DNA of 64,000 nucleotides from Cellulosimicrobium cellulans (GTDB lineage: Bacteria; Actinomycetota; Actinomycetes; Actinomycetales; Cellulomonadaceae). This document shows, piece by piece, positions 50,130 through 58,907 of this stretch. How positions within the stretch are numbered: the stretch's first letter is position 1; the number at the start of each line of letters is the position of its first letter. Under the pieces are notes generated by a model, which was given only the letters and a program-made list of their open reading frames with translations, did not search any database and had not been told where the DNA came from. A program made the position numbers and the translations under genes. The stretch covers positions 1,860,001 to 1,924,000 of the forward strand of contig NZ_JAFBCN010000001.1 of the NCBI RefSeq assembly GCF_016907755.1. The letters are read 5' to 3'.

Positions 50130-51236
50130 TCAGCCGCCGATCGCGCCCATGCTGCGCGACGTCGGCGCGAACGCGTCGGCGGCGAGCGTGGGGGCGTCGC
50201 TGCCGTGCGCGAGCGGCTTGTGCCACATGGCACCCTGCCACGCGCGGGCGAGGGCGTCGTCGCGCTCGTCCTCGGTGAGGTCCGCGGAGCGGAGGATCGC
50301 GCGCAGGTCCGTCTCGTCGTCGCCGAACAGGCACGAGCGGACGGTGCCCTCGGCGGTGAGGCGCGTGCGGTCGCACGCGCCGCAGAACGAGCGCGTGACG
50401 GACGCGATGACGCCGACGGTCTGGGGTCCGCCGTCGACGAGCCACTCCTCGGCGGGCGCGGACGGGTCGTCGCGGCCGACCGCGAGCAGGTCGAAGCGGC
50501 TCCCGAGCACGGCGAGGAGATCCGTGGCGGAGACGAGGTCGTCGCGCGTCCAGTGCCCGTCGGCGTCGAGCGGCATCTGCTCGATGAAGCGCAGGTGGCA
50601 GCCGTGGTCGACGGCGAACGCCAGCAGGTCCGCGGCGCCGGCCAGCGTCTCGGGCATGAGGACCGCGTTGAGCTTGACCGGCGCGAGCCCGGCGGCGAGC
50701 GCGGCCCGGATCCCGGCGAGCACGTCGGGCAGCCGGTCGCGGCGCGTGAGCCGTGCGAAGTGGGCCCGGTCGACGGAGTCGAGCGAGATGTTCACGCGGT
50801 CGAGGCCGGCGGCGACGAGCTCGTGGACGCGCTTGTCGAGCCCGATCGCGTTGGTCGTCAGCGAGAGCGACACGTCGGGCGCGGCCGCGCGCGCGGCGCG
50901 CAGGATGTCGGCGAGGTCACGGCGTATGAGCGGCTCCCCGCCCGTGAACCGGACGTCGGTAATGCCGAGCCGCCCCACGGCGACGCGCACGACCCGGCCG
51001 ATCTCGTCGGGCGTGAGGAGGTCCTCCCGGGGGATCGCGGGGAGGCCCTCGGCGGGCATGCAGTAGGTGCATCGCAGCGAGCACTTCTCGGTGATCGAGA
51101 TCCGCAGGTCGCGCGCGACGCGGCCGTAGCGGTCGACGAGCGCGTCGGTCGCGGGGCGGTCCGGATCGCGGTCCGGCGAGCCGACGCCGGGCGCGGCCGA
51201 CCGCAGCCTGGGCATCCCGAGCGAGACCGCGGTCAT
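50130..51236 (-). CDS. moaA: GTP 3',8-cyclase MoaA
   Basis: A 368-residue radical SAM enzyme for the first step of molybdenum cofactor synthesis. The N-terminal cluster is CSLRCTYC (C52, C56, C59), with [14 protein letters not shown] for SAM. The C-terminal cluster is in [23 protein letters not shown]. The chain ends in IGG, the functionally important C-terminal Gly-Gly of MoaA. ATG 51236 is supported by TACGAT six bases upstream, so it is likely leaderless. It is divergent from xdhC and shares a 260-bp control region with it. Confidence 0.94.
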   Translation of the reverse strand: MTAVSLGMPRLRSAAPGVGSPDRDPDRPATDALVDRYGRVARDLRISITEKCSLRCTYCMPAEGLPAIPREDLLTPDEIGRVVRVAVGRLGITDVRFTGGEPLIRRDLADILRAARAAAPDVSLSLTTNAIGLDKRVHELVAAGLDRVNISLDSVDRAHFARLTRRDRLPDVLAGIRAALAAGLAPVKLNAVLMPETLAGAADLLAFAVDHGCHLRFIEQMPLDADGHWTRDDLVSATDLLAVLGSRFDLLAVGRDDPSAPAEEWLVDGGPQTVGVIASVTRSFCGACDRTRLTAEGTVRSCLFGDDETDLRAILRSADLTEDERDDALARAWQGAMWHKPLAHGSDAPTLAADAFAPTSRSMGAIGG

Positions 51237-51242
51237 GGGCCG

Positions 51243-51248
51243 ATCGTA
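51243..51248 (-). promoter_or_regulatory. -10 element TACGAT of a leaderless start
   Basis: TACGAT, six bases, then the ATG of moaA on the minus strand. Confidence 0.55.
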
Positions 51249-51269
51249 GACGTTCCCGGCCCGGGACCC

Positions 51270-51298
51270 GTGACCAGGGCGACGCTGCGTGTTAGCGT
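51270..51298 (+). promoter_or_regulatory. Predicted promoter of the xdh operon
   Basis: -35 GTGACC (51270-51275), 17-bp spacer, -10 TAGCGT (51293-51298). It directs transcription of xdhC and its partners with a leader of about 190 bases that includes hairpins CCTGCGAGG-type (near 51350) and AGGGC/GCCCT. Confidence 0.5.
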
Positions 51299-51308
51299 GG
51301 AGTCCGTC

Positions 51309-51330
51309 GAATGGAAGTCAACTTCCATTC
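51309..51330 (+). promoter_or_regulatory. Palindromic operator candidate of the xdh operon
   Basis: Perfect arms GAATGGAAGT and ACTTCCATTC separated by CA, beginning 11 bases after the predicted -10, so a bound dimeric repressor would block transcription. It is AT-richer than its surroundings. Confidence 0.6.
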
Positions 51331-51496
51331 AGCGGAACTGCTTCCTCTCCTGCGAGGAGCAGTCCAAGGGCGGATTCAAGCCCTGTGTTTCCGGCGCGTC
51401 ACAGCCGACGCGTCCCCGGACACGCAGGGGACTCACCGCAAGGGTTCACTGGAAGGACGCCGGTTCGCCGGCACCCTGGCGGAAGCGAGGCCCACG

Positions 51497-52849
51497 ATGC
51501 TCCAGATCGTCGACCAGCTCGCCCCGTGGCTCGGCCCGGGGCAGCCCCCGTTCGCCGTCGCGACGGTGGTCGCGGCGTCCGGCTCCGTGCCGCGACCGGT
51601 CGGCACCGCGATGGCCGTGCGCGCCGACGGTGCCGTCCTCGGCAGCCTGTCCGGCGGGTGCGTCGAGGGCGCGGTGCACGCCGCCGCGCTCGACGCGATC
51701 GCCACCGGCGCGAGCCACCGCGAGACGTTCGGTTACAGCGACGACGACGCGTTCGCCGTCGGGCTGAGCTGCGGCGGCACGCTCGACGTGCACGTGCAAC
51801 CGGTCTTCCCGGGGGACGACGTCGCCCGCGTGCTCGTCGCTCTGACGGCACCGCCCGCCGGCGGAGCGCGCGCGGGCTCGGACGTCCAGCCGCGTCCTGG
51901 CACGGATTCGTCCGACGGCGACGCCGAGGCCGCCGGGCGCGGGCCCGCGGCGCTCGTGCGCCGGATCGACGGGGCGCAGCGCACCGCGGTCCTCGTCGAC
52001 GACCCCGGCGCCGCGGACGAGCGGAGCGTCGCCCGTGCACTGCGGGAACTGGTGGGACCGGCTGCGCTCGACGCCGCGGCGGCCCAGGTGGTCGCCGTGC
52101 TGCGCGCGGGCGGCACGGCGACGGTCCACGCGGCGCACGGAGCGCCGCGGGGCTCGGCGCGCGGTGCGGCGCTCGACCCGGAGACCGGCGCGGCGCCGCA
52201 CGACGGCGGCGCCGCGTGCGACGAGACCGAGCCCGTCACGCTGCTCGTCGAGACGCGTCTGCCCGCGCCGCGGTTCCTCGTGTGCGGGGCCAACGACTTC
52301 GCCGGAGCGCTCGTGCGGCACGTGCGCCTGCTCGGCTATCGCGTGACGCTGGTCGACGCGCGCGAGGTGTTCGCCGACGCGCGCCGGTTCCCCGAGGCGG
52401 AGGTCGTCGTCGAGTGGCCGGACCGGTACCTCGCCGCCGAGGCCGCCGCCGGTCGCGTCGACCCGCGGACCGCCGTCGCGGTCCTCACGCACGACGCCAA
52501 GTTCGACGTGCCGCTCCTGCACCTCGCGCTCGACCTGCCGCTCGCGTACGTCGGCGCGATGGGCTCGCGCCGCTCGCACGCGCAGCGTGTCGCGGCCCTG
52601 CGCGCGGAGGGCGTCACCGAGGCGGCGCTCGCGCGCCTGCGCTCACCCATCGGCCTGGACCTCGGGGCGGTGACGCCTGAGGAGGTCGCGGTCTCGATCA
52701 CCGCGGAGCTCGTCGCGACCCGGCACGGTCGGGCCGCCGTCGTCCCGCTCAGCGGCACCGACGGGCCGATCCACGCCGACCCCCCGCCCGCCCGTCTCCC
52801 CGCGGCCGTCGCCGCGACGGAACCCGAGGAGGCCCCCCGATGGACCTGA
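51497..52849 (+). CDS. xdhC: XdhC-family molybdenum cofactor insertion/sulfuration factor
   Basis: A 450-residue protein. The N-terminal XdhC/CoxI domain has [18 protein letters not shown] and [12 protein letters not shown]. The C-terminal XdhC Rossmann domain has [31 protein letters not shown] and [23 protein letters not shown]. An Ala/Gly-rich stretch of ~100 residues joins them. XdhC proteins bind the molybdenum cofactor, promote its sulfuration and hand it to xanthine dehydrogenase. It starts at ATG 51497 (MLQIVDQL) with GCGAGG upstream. The last 10 bp overlap the FAD-subunit gene, so the operon is xdhC, FAD subunit, fused large subunit. Confidence 0.88.
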   Translation: MLQIVDQLAPWLGPGQPPFAVATVVAASGSVPRPVGTAMAVRADGAVLGSLSGGCVEGAVHAAALDAIATGASHRETFGYSDDDAFAVGLSCGGTLDVHVQPVFPGDDVARVLVALTAPPAGGARAGSDVQPRPGTDSSDGDAEAAGRGPAALVRRIDGAQRTAVLVDDPGAADERSVARALRELVGPAALDAAAAQVVAVLRAGGTATVHAAHGAPRGSARGAALDPETGAAPHDGGAACDETEPVTLLVETRLPAPRFLVCGANDFAGALVRHVRLLGYRVTLVDAREVFADARRFPEAEVVVEWPDRYLAAEAAAGRVDPRTAVAVLTHDAKFDVPLLHLALDLPLAYVGAMGSRRSHAQRVAALRAEGVTEAALARLRSPIGLDLGAVTPEEVAVSITAELVATRHGRAAVVPLSGTDGPIHADPPPARLPAAVAATEPEEAPRWT

Positions 52850-53715
52850 GCACCGTCACCGACCTCGTCCCGACCGTCGACCCCGGCGACTGGCGCGAGG
52901 GCGACGCCTGGCTCGCGGGCGGCACCGTCCTGTTCTCGTACGGCAGCCAGACGCTGCGGCGCCTGCTCGACGTGACGAGCGCCGGCTGGCCCGCGCTCAG
53001 CGTGACCGGCGACGGTCTCGAGATCGCCGCGACCTGCACGGTCGCCGAGCTGTGGGCCTTCGAGGAGAGCGCGCAGGCCGCGCCGGTGCGCGAGCGGTGG
53101 CGAGCGCTGGACCTCGTGCGCCCGTGCTGCGACAGCTTCGTCGCGTCCTTCAAGATCTGGAACACGTCGACCGTTGGCGGCAACGTCTGCACGTCCCTGC
53201 CGGCGGGGCCGATGATCTCCCTCACCGCCGCGCTCGACGGCGTCGCGGAGGTCTGGGGACCGGGCGGCACCCGCCGGGAGCAGCCGGTCGCCGAGCTCGT
53301 CACCGGAGAGCTGGCCAACACGCTCGCGCCCGGCGAGCTCCTGCGCGCGATCCGCGTGCCCGACCACGCGCTGCGCGCGCGCACCGCGTTCCGGCGCCTG
53401 TCGCTGTCCAACCTCGGGCGCTCGGGGGTGCTGCTGATCGGCCGGGTCGACCCGCCCGACGCCGGAGGGGGCCTCGTCCTCACGGTGACCGCCTCGACGC
53501 GTCGGCCCGTGCAGCTCCGGTTCGCCGCGGACGCGCTCCCGACGGCGGTCGAGCTCGCCGCCGCGCTCGACGTCGCGATCCCCGTCGACCTCTACCACGA
53601 CGACATCCACGGGCTGCCCGCGTGGCGCCGGGACATGACCTACCGCCTCGGCGAGGAGATCCGCTCCGAGCTCCTCTCCGGGCTCGCGGACGGCACGGAC
53701 GGAGACCCCCGATGA
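52840..53715 (+). CDS. FAD-binding subunit of xanthine dehydrogenase-type hydroxylase
   Basis: A 291-residue CoxM/XdhB-type protein. FAD-binding motifs are [13 protein letters not shown] (usually AGGT) and [27 protein letters not shown], the TxGGN block. The C-terminal CO dehydrogenase flavoprotein domain is shorter than usual. It passes electrons from the Fe-S clusters to NAD+ or another acceptor. It overlaps xdhC by 10 bp and the fused subunit by four (ATGA), so the three products are made together. The ribosome site is GAGGAGG. Confidence 0.88.
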   Translation: MDLSTVTDLVPTVDPGDWREGDAWLAGGTVLFSYGSQTLRRLLDVTSAGWPALSVTGDGLEIAATCTVAELWAFEESAQAAPVRERWRALDLVRPCCDSFVASFKIWNTSTVGGNVCTSLPAGPMISLTAALDGVAEVWGPGGTRREQPVAELVTGELANTLAPGELLRAIRVPDHALRARTAFRRLSLSNLGRSGVLLIGRVDPPDAGGGLVLTVTASTRRPVQLRFAADALPTAVELAAALDVAIPVDLYHDDIHGLPAWRRDMTYRLGEEIRSELLSGLADGTDGDPR

Positions 53716-56700
53716 CCGCGATCGACCCCCGCCCGATCCCGCCCGTCTCGATCGACGGTCGCACCGCCCAGGCCGTGCCGCGCGCGGGCCAGTGCCTGCG
53801 CACGTACCTGCGCGAGCAGGGTGCGCTCGGAGTCAAGAAGGGCTGCGACGGAGGCGACTGCGGCGCGTGCACGGTCCACGTCGACGGCGTCCCCGTGCAC
53901 TCGTGCGTCTACCCGGCGCGGCGCGCGGCGGGCCACGAGGTGACGACCGTCCAGGGCCTCGCCGCGACGGCGTGCCACGGCAGCGGTGCCGGGGACGAGG
54001 AGACCGCGGCGTGCGACCACGACCCGCACGGTCCCCAGGAGACGCTGCACCCCGTGCAGCAGCAGTTCCTGGACGCGCAGGGCTTCCAGTGCGGGTTCTG
54101 CACGGCGGGGATGATCATGACCGCCGCGACGTTCGACGACGCGCAGCGCGCGAACCTGCCGCGCAACCTCAAGGGGAACCTGTGCCGCTGCACCGGCTAC
54201 CGCGCGATCGAGGACGCCGTCCTCGGCCGGGGCGACACGACGGGCACCGCCCCGGGCACGGGGGAGCGCGCGTCGTCGGGCGGCGACCACGCCTCTACCT
54301 GGGGTGACCACGCCTCTACCTCGGCGGACCAGGGCTCTACCTCGCGTGACCAGGGCTCTACCTCGGCGGGCCGGGGTTCTCCCTCGGCGGTCGGGCGGGA
54401 CGTGCCCGCGCCGGCCGGGCGCGGGGTCGTCACCGGGACGGTGCGGTACACGCTCGACGTCGACCCCGCCGACTACCCGGGGCTGCTCCACCTCAAGCTC
54501 GTCCGGTCGCCGCACGCGCACGCGCGGGTCGTCGCGATCGACGCGTCCGCGGCGCTCGCCGTGCCGGGCGTGCACGCCGTGCTCACGCACGAGGACGCGC
54601 CGGCGACGCGGTTCTCGACCGCGCAGCACGAGCTGTTCACCGACGACCCCGACGACACGCGCGTCCTCGACGACGTCGTGCGGCACGTCGGGCAGCGCGT
54701 CGCGGCCGTCGTCGCGGACACGGTCGCGGCGGCCGAGGAGGGCGTGCGGCAGGTGCGCGTCGAGTACGAGGTGCTGCCCGCCGTCGTCGACCCGGAGGAG
54801 GCGATGGCGCCCGGCGCGCCGCTCGTCCACCCCGGGCTCGACCCTGCCGAGGCGCGCGTCTCGCGGCCCGAGGCGAACGTCGTCGCCGAGGTGCACAGCG
54901 AGCTCGGCGACGTCGAGCGCGGTCTGGCGGAGGCCGACGTCGTGCACGAGGCCACGTACCGCACGCACCGCGTGCAGCACGCCGCGCTGGAGACCCACTG
55001 CGCCATCGCGTCGCTCGACGACGACGGCCGGCTCGTTGTGCGGTCGTCGACGCAGGTGCCGTTCCTCGCGCGGCGCCACCTCGCGCGCGTGCTCGACCTC
55101 GACCCGGAGCGCGTGCGCGTGCACTGCGAGCGCGTGGGCGGCGGGTTCGGCGGCAAGCAGGAGGTGCTCACCGAGGACGTCGCGGCGCTCGCGACGCTGC
55201 GGCTCGGGCGCCCGGTCCAGCTCGAGCTCACGCGCACCGAGCAGTTCGTGGGCACGACGACGCGCCACCCCTTCCGCATCCGGGTGCGCGCGGGCGCGCG
55301 TCGCGACGGGACGCTCACCGCGCTGCACCTGGACGTGCTCAGCAACACCGGCGCGTACGGCAACCACGGCCCCGGGGTCATGTTCCACGGGTGCGGCGAG
55401 TCGCTCGCGGTGTACCGGTGCGAGAACAAGAAGGTCGACGCGCACTGCGTCTACACGAACACCGTGCCCGCGGGCGCGTTCCGCGGCTACGGGCTGTCGC
55501 AGATGATCTTCGCCGTCGAGTCGGCGGTCGACGAGCTCGCGCAGCAGCTCGGGATGGACCCGCTCGAGCTGCGGCGGCGCAACGTCGTGCTCGACGGCGA
55601 CCCCATGCTCTCCACGCACCCGACGCCGGAGGAGGACGTGCTCTACGGCAGCTACGGACTCGACCAGTGCCTCGATCTCGCCGCCGACGCGCTCGCGCGC
55701 GGGCGGGCTCGCGACGTCGCCGCGTACGGGGCGGGCGTCGGGTCGGGCGCTGACGCCCTGCCGGACCTCGGTCCGGAGTGGGGCGTCGGCGAGGGCACCG
55801 CGCTCTCCATGATCGACACCGTGCCGCCGCGGGGCCACTACTCCCACGCACGCGTGCGGCTGCGGGCCGACGGCGTGGTCGAGGCCGAGGTCGGGACCGC
55901 CGAGTTCGGCAACGGCACGACGACGGTCCACGCCCAGCTCGTCGCGAGCGCGCTCGCGCAGGACGCCGGGGACGTCGTCGTGCGGCAGTCGGACACCGAC
56001 CTGCTCGAGCACGACACCGGCGCGTTCGGGTCCACGGGCACCGTCGTCGCGGGCAAGGCGTCGCTCGCCGCCGCGCAGGATCTCGCGGAGGCGGTGCTCA
56101 AGGTCGCGGCCGGGATGGCCGGCGCGGCGCCGGGGGACTGCCGGCTCGTGCCCGGGGGCGTCGACTGCACGGGAAGTGATCGAGCGACGACCGTCCTGCC
56201 GCTGGCCGACGTCGCGCGCGCCGCCACCGACGCCGGGATCGAGCTCGTCGCCGAGGGGCGCTGGGGCGGCACCCCGCGCTCCGTCGCGTTCAACGTGCAC
56301 GGGTTCCGCGTCGCGGTCCACCACGGCACGGGAGAGATCCGCATCCTGCAGTCCGTCCAGGCCGCCGACGCCGGCGAGGTCGTCAACCCCCGGCAGTGCC
56401 GCGGCCAGGTCGAGGGTGGCATCGCGCAGGCTCTCGGCGCGGCGCTCTACGAGAACGTGATCGTCGACGACACCGGTCGCGTCACGACCGACATCTTCCG
56501 CCAGTACCACCTGCCGACCTTCGCGGACACCCCGCGCAGCGAGGTCTACTTCGCGCGGACGTCGGACACGGTCGGGCCCCTGGGGGCGAAGTCGATGAGC
56601 GAGAGCCCGTTCAACCCGGTGGCCCCCGCACTCGCCAACGCGATCCGCGCCGCGACGGGCGTGCGGTTCACCGAGCTCCCGCTCGCCCGGGACCGGATCT

Positions 56701-56732
56701 ACCTGGCCATCAAGGCCGCCGACGCCCGCTGA
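53712..56732 (+). CDS. Fused 2Fe-2S and molybdopterin subunit of xanthine dehydrogenase-type enzyme
   Basis: A 1006-residue fusion. Residues ~10-170 hold two 2Fe-2S clusters: C45, C50, C53, C65 ([17 protein letters not shown]), then C127, C130, C158, C160. Residues 192-226 are five in-frame heptapeptide repeats. The molybdopterin-binding chain fills residues ~235-1006, with [20 protein letters not shown] near 476, [19 protein letters not shown] and [24 protein letters not shown]. The catalytic Glu is expected in the last motif (SES where many have GE). The enzyme hydroxylates purines or other N-heterocycles; the gene context favours hypoxanthine/xanthine. The separate FAD gene with a fused Fe-S/Mo chain is an unusual split. 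ATG 53712 follows GGAG. Confidence 0.88.
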   Translation: MTAIDPRPIPPVSIDGRTAQAVPRAGQCLRTYLREQGALGVKKGCDGGDCGACTVHVDGVPVHSCVYPARRAAGHEVTTVQGLAATACHGSGAGDEETAACDHDPHGPQETLHPVQQQFLDAQGFQCGFCTAGMIMTAATFDDAQRANLPRNLKGNLCRCTGYRAIEDAVLGRGDTTGTAPGTGERASSGGDHASTWGDHASTSADQGSTSRDQGSTSAGRGSPSAVGRDVPAPAGRGVVTGTVRYTLDVDPADYPGLLHLKLVRSPHAHARVVAIDASAALAVPGVHAVLTHEDAPATRFSTAQHELFTDDPDDTRVLDDVVRHVGQRVAAVVADTVAAAEEGVRQVRVEYEVLPAVVDPEEAMAPGAPLVHPGLDPAEARVSRPEANVVAEVHSELGDVERGLAEADVVHEATYRTHRVQHAALETHCAIASLDDDGRLVVRSSTQVPFLARRHLARVLDLDPERVRVHCERVGGGFGGKQEVLTEDVAALATLRLGRPVQLELTRTEQFVGTTTRHPFRIRVRAGARRDGTLTALHLDVLSNTGAYGNHGPGVMFHGCGESLAVYRCENKKVDAHCVYTNTVPAGAFRGYGLSQMIFAVESAVDELAQQLGMDPLELRRRNVVLDGDPMLSTHPTPEEDVLYGSYGLDQCLDLAADALARGRARDVAAYGAGVGSGADALPDLGPEWGVGEGTALSMIDTVPPRGHYSHARVRLRADGVVEAEVGTAEFGNGTTTVHAQLVASALAQDAGDVVVRQSDTDLLEHDTGAFGSTGTVVAGKASLAAAQDLAEAVLKVAAGMAGAAPGDCRLVPGGVDCTGSDRATTVLPLADVARAATDAGIELVAEGRWGGTPRSVAFNVHGFRVAVHHGTGEIRILQSVQAADAGEVVNPRQCRGQVEGGIAQALGAALYENVIVDDTGRVTTDIFRQYHLPTFADTPRSEVYFARTSDTVGPLGAKSMSESPFNPVAPALANAIRAATGVRFTELPLARDRIYLAIKAADAR
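54285..54389 (+). repeat. Five 21-bp tandem repeats inside the xanthine dehydrogenase-like gene
   Basis: Units start at 54285, 54306, 54327, 54348 and 54369, each exactly 21 bp. The consensus begins GACCA and ends CTCTACCTCGGCG. In the reading frame each gives seven residues of the form D(H/Q)(A/G)STSA. The same repeat occurs outside genes at 42287-42329 and 43153-43237. Confidence 0.92.
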
Positions 56733-56791
56733 GTGCTGGGTTCTTGTCGTCCACCCGGCTGTCCGACGACACGTACCCAGCACTCAGCGGG
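56725..56791. terminator. Inverted repeat containing both convergent stop codons
   Basis: 17-bp perfect arms (56725-56741 and 56775-56791) beginning CCCGCTGAGTGCTGGGT, plus an inner TGTCGTC/GACGACA stem. The left arm carries the stop of the fused dehydrogenase gene, and the right arm carries the stop of the nucleotidyltransferase gene. Confidence 0.75.
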
Positions 56792-57497
56792 GGCGGGGGC
56801 GGGGGGCGAGGAGGTCGAGGTCGGCTTCCGTGTCGAGGTCGCGGCCGTCGCCCGGGTGGTCGACGACGTCGATCAGGTCCGCGTGGGCGCGCAGGAAGTC
56901 GCGTGCGCCGTGGTCGCCGTGGGCGCTCGTGGCGGCCGGCTCGGCGAGCGCGGCGTCGAGGACGAGCGGGTGGGCCCAGCGCGCGGTCCGTTCGGCGCCG
57001 AACCCGACCTCAGGGTCGTTCTCCGCCTCAGGACGACCTGCAGGTCGTGCCCGACGCGCGGGGCTCGTCGTCCAGCGCGACGCCGTCACGCGGCCGGGGT
57101 GGTGGGCGGCGAGGAGGCGCGCGACGTCGTCGGGCACGACGCCGGGCTGGTCCACGTGGGCGACGACGACCCGGGCGGGAGCGAGGTCGAGCGCCGCGGC
57201 GACGCCGACCCGCAGCGACGACGCCATGCCGGTCGCCCAGCCGGGGTTGTCGACGACGCGCACCCGGGGGTCGTCGAGCCTCGACCCCGCTCGGACGCGC
57301 CCGGACTCGGCGCCGAGGACCACGACGACGGCGTCGCACCCGCCCGCGAGCAGCACCCGGGCCCCGTGCTCGACGAGCGTGCCGCCGCGGTGAGGGAGCA
57401 GCGCCTTGGGCCCGCGCCCGAGCCGGGTCCCGGCACCCGCGGCGAGCAGGACGGCGACGGTGGGCGTCGCGGGCGCGGTCGTCGGCGGGGTCGGCAC
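56784..57497 (-). CDS. MobA/MocA-like molybdenum cofactor nucleotidyltransferase
   Basis: A 237-residue NTP transferase. The N-terminal loop VAVLLAAGAGTRLGRGPKALLPHRGGTLVEH is the nucleotide-binding signature of the MobA/MocA fold. GWATGMASSLRVGV and VVVAHVDQPGVVPDDVARLL carry the metal-binding Asp and specificity region. MocA-type enzymes cytidylate the cofactor for xanthine dehydrogenase-family enzymes, and MobA-type enzymes add GMP; position next to the dehydrogenase operon favours the MocA role. The start GTG 57497 has TATCCT six bases upstream. Its stop lies in the hairpin shared with the dehydrogenase gene. Confidence 0.83.
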   Translation of the reverse strand: MPTPPTTAPATPTVAVLLAAGAGTRLGRGPKALLPHRGGTLVEHGARVLLAGGCDAVVVVLGAESGRVRAGSRLDDPRVRVVDNPGWATGMASSLRVGVAAALDLAPARVVVAHVDQPGVVPDDVARLLAAHHPGRVTASRWTTSPARRARPAGRPEAENDPEVGFGAERTARWAHPLVLDAALAEPAATSAHGDHGARDFLRAHADLIDVVDHPGDGRDLDTEADLDLLAPRPRPR

Positions 57498-57503
57498 CCG
57501 GCC

Positions 57504-57509
57504 AGGATA
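57504..57509 (-). promoter_or_regulatory. -10 element TATCCT of a leaderless start
   Basis: TATCCT, six bases (GGCCGG), then GTG 57497 on the minus strand. It lies five bases from the inverted repeat at 57515. Confidence 0.55.
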
Positions 57510-57514
57510 GGTCG

Positions 57515-57578
57515 CCGCCGAACCCGGGGTCGCTCCCCGGACGGCCGCGTCCGTGGGGAGCGACCCCGGGTTCGGCGG
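57515..57578. repeat. Long inverted repeat sharing its core with 1854-1915
   Basis: Perfect 24-bp arms (57515-57538 and 57555-57578) with a 16-base centre that pairs further. The core CGAACCCGGGGTCGCTCCCC differs from the 1854 hairpin by moving one base between C and G runs. Here it lies between divergent genes (nucleotidyltransferase and SPFH), so it is not a normal terminator position. Confidence 0.75.
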
Positions 57579-57735
57579 ACCGGGCGCGAACCTGCGGCCA
57601 CCAGTCGGTTTTACCAACCCTTGGGGGTTTCATCGGCGGGGCGGGATGCCGCTATGCTCGGCGCGCCAGGGCGGGCCGTGCACCCGCACGTGCGGGCGCC
57701 CGCGGCCGTCCCGCACGACGAGCGAAGGAGTCCGG

Positions 57736-58905
57736 ATGAGCTTCATGGAGAAGCTGCGCGGCCAGCTGATCGACATCATCGAGTTCCTCGACGAGAGCCG
57801 GGACACGATCGTCTGGCGCTTCCCGCGCCAGGGCAACGAGATCAAGAACCAGGCGAAGCTCGTCGTGCGCGAGGGGCAGAGCGCCGTCTTCGTGAGCGAG
57901 GGCCGGCTCGCCGACGTGTTCGGGCCGGGCACGTACACGCTCGAGACCAAGAACCTGCCGATCCTGTCGACGATCCAGGGCTGGAAGTACGGGTTCAGCT
58001 CGCCGTTCAAGGCGGAGGTGTACTTCGTCGCGACGCGCCAGTTCACCGACCTCACCTGGGGCACGCAGAACCCGGTGATCCTGCGCGACCCCGAGCTCGG
58101 CGCGGTCCGCATCCGCGCGTTCGGGACGTACGCGCTGCAGGTCGTGGACCCGTCGGCGCTGCTCCGCCAGCTCGTAGGGACCGACCCGCAGTTCCGCACC
58201 GACGAGATCGGCGACTACTTCCGCCGCCTCGTGGTCGGCCAGCTCGGCCCGGCGCTCGCGGAGGCCGGCGTCGCGGCGATCGACCTCGCCGCGAACCAGC
58301 GCGAGATCGCGACGCGGCTCGCGGGCCAGCTCTCGGAGGACCTGTCCGAGTACGGCATCGCGGTCCCGCGCTTCGTCCTCGAGAACGTCTCCTTCCCGCC
58401 CGAGGTCGAGGCGGCGCTCGACAAGCGGACGCAGATGGCCGTCGTCGGGAACCTCGACCAGTACACGAAGTTCCAGGCGGCGAACGCGATCGAGACCGCC
58501 GCCGCCAACCCCGGAGGCGCGGGCGACGGGCTGGGGCTCGGCGCCGGCATGGGTCTCGGCGCCGCCATGGGGCAGCAGCTCGCGCACTCGCTCGGGACGA
58601 CGGCGGCCCAGCCGACCCCGGCCCCGGCGCCGCCCGCGGGGCCGCCGCCCCTGCCCGCCGCGGAGTCGCCCTGGTACTGGGCGGTCGGCGGCACGCAGGC
58701 CGGGCCCGGCACGACGGCGGACCTCGCCGGCCGCGTCCGGTCCGGCGAGGTGACGCGCGCGTCGCTCGTGTGGCAGGAGGGCATGGCCGCGTGGACCGCC
58801 GCGGGCGAGGTGCCCGCGCTCGCGGCGCTGTTCGCGGCGACACCGCCGCCCTTGCCGCCGACGGGCGCCCCGACCGGAGACCCGACCGGTCCGGTGGCGG
58901 GCTGA
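57736..58905 (+). CDS. SPFH-domain protein with C-terminal GYF_2/DUF4339 domain
   Basis: A 389-residue protein. Residues ~20-260 form an SPFH (band-7-like) domain: TIVWRFPRQGNEIKNQAKLVVREGQSAVFVSEGRLADVFGPGTYTLET and later LSEYGIAVPRFVLENVSFPPEVEAALDKR. A Gly-rich stretch and a Pro/Ala linker follow. The last ~60 residues (WYWAVGGTQAGPGTTADLAGRVRSGEVTRASLVWQEGMAAW) are a GYF_2-type domain. It has no membrane helix and likely assembles at the membrane with its downstream partner, which has one. ATG 57736 has GAAGGAG upstream. Its function in bacteria is unknown. Confidence 0.88.
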   Translation: MSFMEKLRGQLIDIIEFLDESRDTIVWRFPRQGNEIKNQAKLVVREGQSAVFVSEGRLADVFGPGTYTLETKNLPILSTIQGWKYGFSSPFKAEVYFVATRQFTDLTWGTQNPVILRDPELGAVRIRAFGTYALQVVDPSALLRQLVGTDPQFRTDEIGDYFRRLVVGQLGPALAEAGVAAIDLAANQREIATRLAGQLSEDLSEYGIAVPRFVLENVSFPPEVEAALDKRTQMAVVGNLDQYTKFQAANAIETAAANPGGAGDGLGLGAGMGLGAAMGQQLAHSLGTTAAQPTPAPAPPAGPPPLPAAESPWYWAVGGTQAGPGTTADLAGRVRSGEVTRASLVWQEGMAAWTAAGEVPALAALFAATPPPLPPTGAPTGDPTGPVAG

Positions 58906-58907
58906 CG

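Noticed and set aside
51331-51496. Molybdenum cofactor riboswitch in the xdhC leader
   Set aside because: Hairpins are present, but the Moco aptamer pattern that I remember is not recognisable.
54285-54389. CRISPR array
   Set aside because: Units are directly adjacent with no spacers, and no cas genes are present in the window.
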